Source: JBCDCP01 sp039181495
Lineage (GTDB): Bacteria > Pseudomonadota > Alphaproteobacteria > Rhizobiales > Tepidamorphaceae
Direction of reading: 5' to 3'
Length of the DNA: 37,014 nucleotides
NCBI GenBank assembly: GCA_039181495.1
Contig: JBCDCP010000009.1
Location: 1-37,014 of the forward strand
Shown: positions 16,946-24,647 of the stretch, one piece after another
Position numbering within the stretch: the stretch's first letter is position 1
How the letters are laid out: every line of letters starts with the position of its first letter
The notes under the pieces: generated by a model
What the model saw: only the letters and a program-made list of their open reading frames with translations
Databases searched by the model: none
What the model was told of the DNA's origin: nothing
Made by a program: the position numbers and the translations under genes

Positions 16946-17746
16946 CTATTGGGCGGTGAAACCGCCATCGACGGTCAGGTTGGCGCCGGTGATCTGGGCA
17001 GCCGCATCAGAGCACAAGAACAGCGCCGTTGCGCCGCACTGCTCCGCAGTGACGAATTGTTTGGTCGGTTGCGCCTCGAGGAGCACTTTGCTGATGACCT
17101 CTTCGCGGGTCATGTTGCGGGCCTTCATGGTGTCGGGAATCTGTTTTTCGACCAGCGGCGTCCAGACATAGCCCGGCGATATGCAGTTACAGGTAACACC
17201 ATGTTCGGCAACTTCGACGGCGACAGTCTTGGTCAACCCGGCCAGACCATGTTTGGCTGCGACATAAGCTGACTTGAAAGGTGAGGCGACCAGCGAGTGG
17301 GCAGATGCGGTGTTGATGATCCGGCCCCAACCCGCCTTCTTCATCCCGGGAATTGCAGCCCGAATGGTGTGAAACGAAGACGTCAGATTGATCGCAATGA
17401 TCGCGTCCCACTTCTCGACCGGAAACTCCTCGATGGGCGAGACGAACTGGATTCCGGCATTATTGACGACAATATCGACACTTCCGAATTCTGCTTCAGT
17501 GCCGGAAATCAATCCCGCTATCTCGTCCGGTTCCAGCATGTTGGCACCGGAAAAGCGCGCTTCGCCGTTGCCGGTCTCGCGGATTTCAGCCAACGGTTCG
17601 GCATTCTCTTCCTCGCTGCCGAGCCCGTTGATGACAACATGCGCGCCGGCGCTGGCCAGAGATTTTGCGATGGCGTGGCCGATGCCGCTGGTCGAACCGG
17701 TCACAACGGCTGTCTTGCCGCTCAAGTCTGGCAGGGGACTTGTCAT
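16946..17746 (-). CDS. bdhA: 3-hydroxybutyrate dehydrogenase
   Basis: Oxidises D-3-hydroxybutyrate to acetoacetate with NAD+, the step after PHB depolymerisation; 266 residues, a classical short-chain dehydrogenase. Motifs: cofactor loop TGSTSGIG (16-23), NNAG (95-98), and the catalytic S148, Y161 and K165 in the stretch INTASAHSL...YVAAK. The C-terminal VDGGFTAQ is characteristic of 3-hydroxybutyrate dehydrogenases rather than other SDRs. The frame extends upstream to 17881 but the ATG at 17746 has AGGAG seven bases before it and begins the family N-terminus. It heads the patatin/extensin/MBL run and is divergent from ispG. A TTGCACTGCAA palindrome upstream may be a PhaR site. Confidence 0.93.
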   Translation of the reverse strand: MTSPLPDLSGKTAVVTGSTSGIGHAIAKSLASAGAHVVINGLGSEEENAEPLAEIRETGNGEARFSGANMLEPDEIAGLISGTEAEFGSVDIVVNNAGIQFVSPIEEFPVEKWDAIIAINLTSSFHTIRAAIPGMKKAGWGRIINTASAHSLVASPFKSAYVAAKHGLAGLTKTVAVEVAEHGVTCNCISPGYVWTPLVEKQIPDTMKARNMTREEVISKVLLEAQPTKQFVTAEQCGATALFLCSDAAAQITGANLTVDGGFTAQ

Positions 17747-17973
17747 CTCTCGGCTCCTAGGGTTGGACAAATTGAGCTGAGCGGTTATTGCACTGCAACA
17801 AAGCCGGGGTAAAGGCCGATTTGGGAACTGAAATTCGTTCAGCATAATCCGCGCAGACCTCGGGAAGACCAGTATTCCCAAATCTCGTCATTTGGGCCAA
17901 TCTGCGCAGTGGAGCGTTTGCTTGCGTCAATCCGATACTGGGCTGATGGAGCGATCCGACTTGAGGACCATAA
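17747..17973. promoter_or_regulatory. Divergent bdhA-ispG regulatory region
   Basis: A 227-bp gene-free gap that must hold the promoters of bdhA (minus) and ispG (plus). The palindrome TTGCACTGCAA (17788-17798) lies about 42 bp upstream of the bdhA start. A second, spacerless palindrome CTGCGCAG occurs at 17912-17919. No strong -35/-10 pair stands out on either strand. Confidence 0.55.
17788..17798. promoter_or_regulatory. Candidate PhaR operator upstream of bdhA
   Basis: TTGCA-C-TGCAA is a perfect 5-1-5 palindrome containing the core TGC-N3-GCA. PhaR proteins of Rhodobacter and Paracoccus are reported, from memory, to bind CTGC-N3/4-GCAG-like sites. A full-consensus copy lies between phaR and phaA in this same window. 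Confidence 0.45.
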
Positions 17974-19275
17974 ATGTCTGACGTCATGATGACGGAACCG
18001 CTGGCCGATCTTGAGGCGTCAGAGCTCAGTACCTCCGATATGGATGAGGAGTTCGGTCCCGCTGAACGCCGTAAATCAATTCCCGTCCAAGTCGGCAATG
18101 TGACCGTTGGCGGTGTTGGACCTGTCGTTGTGCAGTCGATGACCAACACCGATACAGCGGATATCAGTTCAACGGTGAAGCAAGTCCTCGACCTTGCCCG
18201 TGCCGGTTCGGAGATTGTCCGAATCACGGTGGACAGAGATGAGTCCGCTGCTGCGGTCCCCTTTATCCGGGAGCAACTTGATATTTTGGGCTGCGATGTT
18301 CCGCTGGTCGGCGACTTCCACTACATCGGCCATAAGCTGCTGGAAGATCATCCAGCTTGTGCGGAGGCGCTTGGCAAGTACCGTATCAATCCCGGCAATG
18401 TTGGCTTCAAATCCAAGAAAGACATCCAGTTTGCCTCGATCATTGAGAAGGCGATCGAATACCGCAAGCCGGTTCGCATCGGGGTCAACTGGGGCTCCAT
18501 GGATCAGGAATTGCTGGCCGATCTGATGGACCAGAACGCCAAACTGCCCAATCCGAAATCGGCGCGGGCGATAATGCATGAGGCGCTTGTCACGTCCGCT
18601 CTCGAATCCGCCCAATATGCCGAGCGTCTGGGTTTGGGCGCGGAAAAGATCATCATCTCCGCAAAGGTCAGCCAGGTCCAGGACATGATCAGGGTCTACT
18701 CGATGCTGGCTGATCGATCCGATTATGCCCTCCACATGGGGTTGACCGAGGCTGGTATGGGTTCGAAGGGCATTGTGGGATCGAGCGCTGCCCTGGCTGT
18801 CCTGTTGCAGATGGGGATTGGTGACACAATCCGGATTTCGCTCACTCCAGAACCGGGCGGAGAACGTTCACTCGAGGTCAAAGTCGGTCAGGAAATCCTG
18901 CAAACCATGGGCATGCGCAATTTCGTGCCAGTAGTCGCGGCTTGTCCCGGCTGCGGACGAACCACCTCGACCTTGTTTCAGGAGCTTGCCAAGGACATAG
19001 AGACCTTCCTGCGTGATGAGATGCCGGTCTGGCGGGACAAATACCCTGGCGTTGCCGATCTCAATGTGGCGGTCATGGGTTGTATCGTGAATGGGCCGGG
19101 CGAATCCAAGCACGCCGATATCGGCATTTCCCTGCCTGGTACTGGTGAACAGCCAACCGCGCCTGTCTTTATTGATGGCAAGAAGGCTCTAACGCTACGC
19201 GGGGCTTCGCTGGCTGATGATTTCAAGAAGATCGTGATCGACTACATCGAGGAACGGTTCGGGTCCTCGGCCTAG
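17974..19275 (+). CDS. ispG: 4-hydroxy-3-methylbut-2-enyl-diphosphate synthase (flavodoxin/ferredoxin)
   Basis: The penultimate enzyme of the MEP isoprenoid pathway, an iron-sulfur protein that converts methylerythritol cyclodiphosphate to HMBPP; 433 residues, the usual proteobacterial size. The N-terminal TIM-barrel part begins with RRKSIPVQVGNVTVGG and VVVQSMTNTDTAD. The 4Fe-4S ligands are visible as C324 and C327 (ACPGCGRTT) and C370 (MGCIVNGPGE), with the conserved glutamate following. The ATG is preceded by TTGAGGA, a good ribosome site. It stands alone, divergent from bdhA and convergent with kdsD (9 bp between stops). A second isoprenoid gene, ispA, lies 5 kb away. The short acidic N-terminal leader before residue 25 is not part of the catalytic fold. 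Confidence 0.96.
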   Translation: MSDVMMTEPLADLEASELSTSDMDEEFGPAERRKSIPVQVGNVTVGGVGPVVVQSMTNTDTADISSTVKQVLDLARAGSEIVRITVDRDESAAAVPFIREQLDILGCDVPLVGDFHYIGHKLLEDHPACAEALGKYRINPGNVGFKSKKDIQFASIIEKAIEYRKPVRIGVNWGSMDQELLADLMDQNAKLPNPKSARAIMHEALVTSALESAQYAERLGLGAEKIIISAKVSQVQDMIRVYSMLADRSDYALHMGLTEAGMGSKGIVGSSAALAVLLQMGIGDTIRISLTPEPGGERSLEVKVGQEILQTMGMRNFVPVVAACPGCGRTTSTLFQELAKDIETFLRDEMPVWRDKYPGVADLNVAVMGCIVNGPGESKHADIGISLPGTGEQPTAPVFIDGKKALTLRGASLADDFKKIVIDYIEERFGSSA

Positions 19276-19284
19276 TGCTGCGCG

Positions 19285-20292
19285 CTAGACCAATCCCTCG
19301 CGCAACAGGTCCTGCAGGTGGACCACACCGCTGATTCCACCATCATCGCCGGTGACGAACAAGACATTCACTTTCCGGTCCTGGCACATTTTCAGCGCGT
19401 CCACGGCGAGACTGTCTTCCTCAATCCGCAAGGGGTTGGTCGACATCAGGGTCGCCGCGGTCTTGCCGTCCACAGTGCCGTCCGCCATGCCGCGCCGAAC
19501 GTCGCCATCCGTGACCACGCCATTGATGATGCCATTGGCATCACTGACACCGCACACGCCGCGGCCACTTTCGGTGATGGCGCTGACGACTTCGGCGATG
19601 GATGCGTCCGGCAGCACGTGGGGCACACGGCGAAGCTCCGGTTTCTTGTCCATGAGCTCCGACAGCCTCATGAGCTGTGCACCGAGTTTGCCGCCTGGAT
19701 GAAACTGGGCGAAATCGGCAGGACTGAAGCCTCGAGCTGTCAGGAGGCTTGCCGCCAGAGCATCCCCGAGTGCCAGCGTCATCGTCGTCGACGCCATTGG
19801 TGCGAGCGACAGCGGGCAGCCTTCCGGTGCATCCGGCAGAAGGAGGACAACGTCGGACAGGCTGCCGAGTGGAGACGTGGCATCGCTGGTTACACCAATC
19901 ACAGGCACGCCGAATCGCCGGCAGTACTGCAGAACAGGCTGCAACTCGTCGCTTGCACCGGATTTGGAGATGGCGAGCACCGTGTCCCGTTCCGAGATCA
20001 TGCCGAGGTCGCCATGGGCTGCCTCAGCGGCGTGAACGAACATTGCCGGTGTGCCGGTCGAAGCGAGCGTTGCGGCAATCTTCTGGCCGATATGCCCTGA
20101 CTTGCCGATTCCGGTAACGATCAGGCGACCTGTATTTCGCTGAAGAATCAGTGTGACCGCTGAATCGAAGTCCGCGCTCAGGCTGTCATACAGGACGTTG
20201 AGGGCCGCAATTTCCGTGGCAATCGTCTCCCGACCGTGGTCGCGATGCTGTACGTTGCCGTGATCGGCCGAGCTGGAGGCTGTTTGCTTCAT
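19285..20292 (-). CDS. kdsD: Arabinose-5-phosphate isomerase (KpsF/GutQ family)
   Basis: Interconverts D-ribulose 5-phosphate and D-arabinose 5-phosphate, the first step to Kdo of lipopolysaccharide; 335 residues. An N-terminal SIS sugar-isomerase domain (about 35-190) contains VTGIGKSGHIGQKIAATLAS and the HAAEAAHGDLGMI segment with the active-site histidine region, followed by two CBS domains (about 215-335), the usual KdsD arrangement. The frame stays open to 20475, inside the neighbouring phosphatase, but the ATG at 20292 gives the normal N-terminus and leaves a 55-bp gap; its ribosome site is weak. Co-orientation with a heptose-phosphatase-like gene supports an LPS-core role. The paralogous catabolic GutQ function is less likely here. 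Confidence 0.92.
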   Translation of the reverse strand: MKQTASSSADHGNVQHRDHGRETIATEIAALNVLYDSLSADFDSAVTLILQRNTGRLIVTGIGKSGHIGQKIAATLASTGTPAMFVHAAEAAHGDLGMISERDTVLAISKSGASDELQPVLQYCRRFGVPVIGVTSDATSPLGSLSDVVLLLPDAPEGCPLSLAPMASTTMTLALGDALAASLLTARGFSPADFAQFHPGGKLGAQLMRLSELMDKKPELRRVPHVLPDASIAEVVSAITESGRGVCGVSDANGIINGVVTDGDVRRGMADGTVDGKTAATLMSTNPLRIEEDSLAVDALKMCQDRKVNVLFVTGDDGGISGVVHLQDLLREGLV

Positions 20293-20347
20293 GGCCGCTA
20301 GATAACCCCTTCGCCTGCCAAACGCCATCGGCGATGGCATGACGGAT

Positions 20348-20902
20348 TCATCTGACACCAAAAGGTGGTTCCGCCAGAACGCTTCTGACGGTGTGGTCGA
20401 GGCTGCCGCCTTCGAACCGGTATCCGGTAATTCCGGCGCGGTACGCCGCTTCGACGTCGCTTTCTTTGTCGCCAATCATGAAGCTCTGGGCGGGGTCAAG
20501 GCCATGTTCGCTCAGGCCACGCAGAATCATGCCGGGATTAGGTTTGCGATCGGGATGATCGGGGTGGCGAAACTGATCAACCACAGAATCGGGATGGTAG
20601 GGGCAGACATAGAAACCGTCGATCCGTCCACCGGCTTCAGCAATCTTATCGGCTAGTGCACGATTGAAACGGTCAACTGCATCAAGGTCGAACATACCGC
20701 GGGCGACACCTGACTGATTGGACACAACCAGGACTGCAAAACCGACATCGTTCAACCGTCTGACCGCTGCGTCTGCACCGGGAACCAGAACCAATTCCGC
20801 AGGATCGTTGGGAAAGCCGGTATCCATATTAAGGACGCCGTCGCGGTCAAGAAAAGCTCCGCGCCGCGCGTTATCGGCCTTGTTTGTTCGCGATTGCGCC
20901 AT
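20348..20902 (-). CDS. gmhB: D-glycero-manno-heptose 1,7-bisphosphate 7-phosphatase-like (HAD-IIIA)
   Basis: HAD-superfamily phosphatase of 184 residues resembling GmhB, which removes the 7-phosphate on the way to ADP-heptose for the LPS core. Motif I is FLDRDGVLN (nucleophile D19, acid D21), motif II is VVSNQSGVARG, the lysine is in RKPNPGM, and the late aspartates are in MIGDKESDVEAA (D145, D149). The zinc loop is only partly kept: CPYHP (100-104) supplies Cys and His, but the second pair, normally CxC before the RK, is replaced by HPDHPD (113-118). GmhB homologues without full zinc sites, and histidinol-phosphate phosphatases, are known, so substrate specificity is not certain. It is divergent from the AGE-family gene, 63 bp apart. 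Confidence 0.82.
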   Translation of the reverse strand: MAQSRTNKADNARRGAFLDRDGVLNMDTGFPNDPAELVLVPGADAAVRRLNDVGFAVLVVSNQSGVARGMFDLDAVDRFNRALADKIAEAGGRIDGFYVCPYHPDSVVDQFRHPDHPDRKPNPGMILRGLSEHGLDPAQSFMIGDKESDVEAAYRAGITGYRFEGGSLDHTVRSVLAEPPFGVR

Positions 20903-20965
20903 GGTTGGCAGGTTGTTCCAATTGGCGCGGGACAGCGCCCTGTCAGTTTGTTATTCGGGCGGGTC

Positions 20966-22135
20966 ATGACCGATGCCCAAGACAAATTCAAGCAGTGGCT
21001 GACCGGCACCGCGCTGCCCTTTTGGGCTGCGCGAGGGTTTGACCCATCCGCAAGGCGTTTCGCTGAACGGCTTGATGTTGATGGCGCTGCAGTCCAGGAT
21101 CTGCCGTTTCGATTGATGGTCCAGGGTCGCCAGATAGCAAGTTTCGCCATGGCCTCGCTGAACGGTTACGGCCCTCCAGAATGCGTGGAGATGGCGCGGC
21201 TGGTCTGTGGCACGATGATAGAGAACTACTGGAGTGCTGATGGCCGACCCGGTTGGGTGTTCTCGCTCGACAGCGACGGCACGGTGGCCGACCCGACCCG
21301 GGACACCTATGCCCATGCCTTTGCCTTGTTTGCCTTGGCCTGGGCAAGCCAACTCGAACCGGGAGACTCGAGCGTCCGCGCCGAGTATCACCGTCTGGCT
21401 GCGGAGACGCTTGATTTTCTCGATGAGGAAGCGGCAGTTTCAGGGACGGATTTTCAGGGTTATCGCACAGCCTTGCCTGATCCCGGCGGTCTTTCGCAGA
21501 ACCCGCACATGCATCTGTTCGAGGCCTTGCTTGGCTGGTTCGAGGTCAGCGGTGAATCGGAATTCTTGTCACGCGCAAAGGCCCTGGTCGATCTTGCGCT
21601 AGAACGCATGATCAATCCAACCAGTGGAGCGCTTTTTGAGTCCTACCAAAATGGCTGGGCGCCTCGATTGGACCCACTAGAGCGCATCATCGAGCCTGGC
21701 CATTGTCATGAATGGGCATGGTTGCTGCTGCGCTATGGGCGGCTATCCGGTCAGGACATGCTCGAGCCGGCGGAGCGGCTATACCGGTTTGCTCTCAGCC
21801 ATGGCGAGGACGGCGATCATATGGTGTTCGACCAGCTACTCGCCGATGGTAAAGTGCATAAGGCAGGCAAACGAATCTGGCCGCAAAGCGAAGCGCTGAA
21901 GGCCGATGCGGCGTTTGCGCGCCTTGGTGATCCGGATGCCGAAATGCGAATTTCACGACGGATCGCTGCCCTGTTCGATAGTTTTCTTGACCGACCTGTC
22001 TCAGGCGCCTGGATAGACCACTTTGACGCCAGGGGTGCGGCAAAGGTCGACTACATACCGGCCAGCACGCTCTACCATCTGGCGTTCACGGTCGAGGCAC
22101 TGGATCCCGATGCCCAGACCTCGGCCTGCAGGTGA
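20966..22135 (+). CDS. AGE-family epimerase/isomerase (mannose isomerase-like)
   Basis: A 389-residue protein of the N-acylglucosamine 2-epimerase (AGE) family, which has an (alpha/alpha)6 barrel and interconverts aldoses and ketoses or epimers (mannose/fructose, mannose-6-P, GlcNAc/ManNAc). The family segment EPGHCHEWAWLLLRYGRL is clear, with the catalytic histidine, and further histidine-containing stretches are NPHMHLFEALLGW and SGAWIDHFD. The frame opens at 20894, but the ATG at 20966 fits the divergent layout with the phosphatase gene and starts just before the first barrel helices. It converges with the epimerase gene 26 bp away. Next to nucleotide-sugar genes, supply of mannose-type precursors for the envelope is plausible. 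The exact substrate cannot be read from sequence. Confidence 0.82.
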   Translation: MTDAQDKFKQWLTGTALPFWAARGFDPSARRFAERLDVDGAAVQDLPFRLMVQGRQIASFAMASLNGYGPPECVEMARLVCGTMIENYWSADGRPGWVFSLDSDGTVADPTRDTYAHAFALFALAWASQLEPGDSSVRAEYHRLAAETLDFLDEEAAVSGTDFQGYRTALPDPGGLSQNPHMHLFEALLGWFEVSGESEFLSRAKALVDLALERMINPTSGALFESYQNGWAPRLDPLERIIEPGHCHEWAWLLLRYGRLSGQDMLEPAERLYRFALSHGEDGDHMVFDQLLADGKVHKAGKRIWPQSEALKADAAFARLGDPDAEMRISRRIAALFDSFLDRPVSGAWIDHFDARGAAKVDYIPASTLYHLAFTVEALDPDAQTSACR

Positions 22136-22161
22136 CAACTGGGTCCAGGTGACACCAGAGC

Positions 22162-23193
22162 CTAAGTGCGACCAGTGTCGTTGGCCTGATAGTAGGCCCG
22201 ATACCACTGAACAAAATTCTCGACACCTTCTTCGATAGGTGTGTTGGGTCGGAAGCCGACAGCATGCTGCAGTGCATCGATATTGGCATAGGTTGCAGGT
22301 ACATCTCCGGGCTGCATGTCCATCATCTGTTTTTCTGCCTTCAGGCCGAGCGCGCCCTCGATGGTCTCAATCAGTCTCATCAGTTCGACGGGCTGATTGT
22401 TGCCGATATTGTAGAGCCGATACGGCGCATAGCTGCAGGAGGGATTCGGGCTGTCGCCTGACCACTCCGGGTCCGGTGTCGCTGTGGTGTCAGACGTCCG
22501 TATGACACCTTCGACGATGTCGTCGATATAGGTGAAATCGCGCTGCATCTTGCCGTGGTTGAAGACCTGGATTGGCTGGCCCGCGAGGATTGCGCGGGTG
22601 AACATGAACATCGCCATATCCGGCCGGCCCCACGGGCCATAGACCGTGAAAAAGCGCAGGCCGGTGGTCGGTAGACCGTAGAGATGGCTGTAGGTGTGGG
22701 CCATCAGCTCGTTGGATTTCTTGGTCGCTGCGTAGAGACTAACTGGGTGATCGACATTGTCTTCCACCGAGAACGGCATCCGGGTGTTGGCACCATAGAC
22801 CGAGCTTGATGAGGCGTAGGTCAGGTGCCGGGCGTCGTTGTGCCGACAACCCTCCAGGATGTTGACGAAGGCAACCAGGTTGGCCTGCACATAAGCGTGT
22901 GGGTTGACCAGCGAATGTCGCACGCCCGCCTGTGCCGCGAGGTGGATGACGCGCTCGGGCCGGTGCTCGGCAAACAGCTCTGCAACCGCGTCGGTGTCGG
23001 CGAGATCGAGCCTTGCGAATGTGAAATCCGATCGGTCACCGATCTCACGAAGCCGCGCTTCCTTAAGCGTCGGGTCATAGTAGTCGTTGACGACGTCAAC
23101 GCCGATGACCGGCCTGCCGAGCGCGAGCAACCGCTGACAGGTATGAAAGCCAATGAAGCCGGCTGCGCCGGTGACAAGTGTGGGGCGTGTCAT
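22162..23193 (-). CDS. NAD-dependent epimerase, UDP-glucuronate 4-epimerase type
   Basis: Short-chain-type nucleotide-sugar epimerase of 343 residues. The NAD loop is TGAAGFIGFH (8-17), the NDYYDPTLKEARL segment (36-48) is the hallmark of the CapI/LspL UDP-glucuronate epimerase group, the catalytic serine is in YASSSSVYG (127-134), and the Tyr/Lys pair is in YAATK (Y154, K158), followed by LRFFTVYGPWGRPDMAMF. These enzymes invert C4 of UDP-glucuronate or a related uronic acid to the galacturonate form for lipid A, capsule or exopolysaccharide. It follows a TviB-type dehydrogenase by 34 bp on the same strand, so the pair would oxidise and then epimerise one nucleotide sugar. The N-acetylated substrate (TviC-like) is an alternative. 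Confidence 0.88.
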   Translation of the reverse strand: MTRPTLVTGAAGFIGFHTCQRLLALGRPVIGVDVVNDYYDPTLKEARLREIGDRSDFTFARLDLADTDAVAELFAEHRPERVIHLAAQAGVRHSLVNPHAYVQANLVAFVNILEGCRHNDARHLTYASSSSVYGANTRMPFSVEDNVDHPVSLYAATKKSNELMAHTYSHLYGLPTTGLRFFTVYGPWGRPDMAMFMFTRAILAGQPIQVFNHGKMQRDFTYIDDIVEGVIRTSDTTATPDPEWSGDSPNPSCSYAPYRLYNIGNNQPVELMRLIETIEGALGLKAEKQMMDMQPGDVPATYANIDALQHAVGFRPNTPIEEGVENFVQWYRAYYQANDTGRT

Positions 23194-23227
23194 GGTCGGA
23201 TCATTTTGCTTTCACCGGCGACAGATT

Positions 23228-24511
23228 TCATAGCCGATCGGTCACAATGGCCGGGTCAAGCGCCGATTTAACGTCGAACAGGACACGGTCGTTGGGGTCG
23301 CGAAACAGCGCCAGCAACTGGTTATTGCCAATCGATTTGAAAGCATCATGCGCCACCGCGAGGACTACTGCGTCATAAGTGCTTTCGGCCGGTGAATCGA
23401 TGTCTGGCGGCAATATCGTGTAGCCGTATTCTTGCTCGACCTCGTCCGGTGATACCCATGGGTCCCAGATGTCCACATCGACCCCGAAGGACTGCAATTC
23501 GCTTACAATGTCCGCTGCCTTTGAGTTGCGGATATCGGGGCAGTTCTCCTTGAAGGCGATACCCATAAGCAGGATACGCTTGGGACCGCTATGCCCGTTG
23601 CCAGCAAACAGTGCCCTGAGCACGCGGCGGGCGATGTGTGCGGCCATGCCGTCATTGACCCGGCGGCCAGCGAGGATCAGCTCGGGAAAGACATCGACCA
23701 GCTTGGCCTTGTGGCAGAGGTAATAGGGATCGACGCTGACGCAGTGACCGCCAACAAGACCGGGCCTGAAGTTGAGAAAATTCCACTTCGTCGATGCCGC
23801 TTCGAGCACACGCGTGGTGTCGATGTTTAGTCGGCTGCACAACATGGCCACTTCATTGATCAGTGCGATATTCACATCGCGCTGGGTGTTTTCGAGAACC
23901 TTGGCCGCCTCGGCTTCCATGATTGAATGGGCGCGATGAAGCCCTGCGTCGACAACCGCGCCGTAGACTTCTTCGAGAACGTCGAGTGCCTCAGGTGTGC
24001 TGGCTGAGATCACCTTCACGATAGTGGTCAGCCTGTGGGCTGGGTCACCGGGATTGATCCGTTCAGGGCTGTATCCAATGGCGAAGTCGTCGTTGAGGGC
24101 CAGGCCGGAGTGCCGTTCGAGAATGGGGACACAAACCTCTTCGGTCGCGCCGGGATAGACCGTGGATTCATAGACCACAATGTCGCCGGCCTTGAGCGCG
24201 GCAGCGACGGTCGCCGTGGCAGCCTCGACGTAGCTCATATCCGGATTTTTGGCGTCATCAATCGGGGTCGGAACCGTGACGATGTAGAAGTCCGCGTCTT
24301 TCAGATCGGCCTGATCGTCGGTGAACCGGACGTTCGCCAGGTCATAGGCGTCGAGATCGACCTCGCGGGTAGAATCACGGCCATCGCGTAACTCCGAGAT
24401 TCGGCGCCCGCTGACATCGAAACCGATCACGGGGAATTTGCGGCTGAGCTCGCAGACCAGCGGCAGGCCAACATAACCAAGGCCGATAACGGCAATCTTC
24501 CGGTCGGTCAT
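23228..24511 (-). CDS. Nucleotide-sugar dehydrogenase, TviB/WbpA-like
   Basis: Four-electron NAD-dependent UDP-sugar 6-dehydrogenase of 427 residues. N-terminal Rossmann motif GLGYVGLPL (10-18), family segment RDSTREVDLD (45-54), central DDFAIGYSPERINPGD (141-156) and the catalytic cysteine C257 in GLVGGHCVSVDPYYL. The RDSTREV/SPERINPGD signature is typical of the group acting on UDP-N-acetylhexosamines (Vi antigen TviB type) rather than of plain UDP-glucose dehydrogenase. It is first of a two-gene run with the downstream epimerase, so product and epimerase substrate should match; the epimerase looks more like a UDP-glucuronate enzyme, which leaves the sugar identity open. The likely sink is capsule, exopolysaccharide or O-antigen, but no glycosyltransferase is in this window. 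Confidence 0.88.
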   Translation of the reverse strand: MTDRKIAVIGLGYVGLPLVCELSRKFPVIGFDVSGRRISELRDGRDSTREVDLDAYDLANVRFTDDQADLKDADFYIVTVPTPIDDAKNPDMSYVEAATATVAAALKAGDIVVYESTVYPGATEEVCVPILERHSGLALNDDFAIGYSPERINPGDPAHRLTTIVKVISASTPEALDVLEEVYGAVVDAGLHRAHSIMEAEAAKVLENTQRDVNIALINEVAMLCSRLNIDTTRVLEAASTKWNFLNFRPGLVGGHCVSVDPYYLCHKAKLVDVFPELILAGRRVNDGMAAHIARRVLRALFAGNGHSGPKRILLMGIAFKENCPDIRNSKAADIVSELQSFGVDVDIWDPWVSPDEVEQEYGYTILPPDIDSPAESTYDAVVLAVAHDAFKSIGNNQLLALFRDPNDRVLFDVKSALDPAIVTDRL

Positions 24512-24647
24512 GGGTGGGTTGATCCTGTCAGGGTTTCGTGGTCGTGGTCGGCTCAGCGCGCCTGTCTACACGTAAACGGCGCCGCTGCAAAAGCGGTGAT
24601 GCGATGGATCTATCGCGAGGCAGCCATGCGATTTCCGGGGTCGGCGC

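Noticed and set aside
17912..17919. CTGCGCAG as another PhaR operator
   Set aside because: It lacks the 3-4 bp spacer of the consensus and is a short palindrome expected by chance in GC-rich DNA.
19318..20100. 260-codon open frame antisense to kdsD
   Set aside because: Cys/His/Arg-rich composition without family features; kdsD on the other strand has intact motifs.
20293..20475. Longer N-terminus for the kdsD product
   Set aside because: It would overlap the neighbouring phosphatase by 128 bp and adds no family sequence.
22129..22154. Direct repeat CAGGTGACA twice at the end of the AGE-family gene
   Set aside because: Nine bases with an 8-bp gap, no mobile-element signs around; likely chance.
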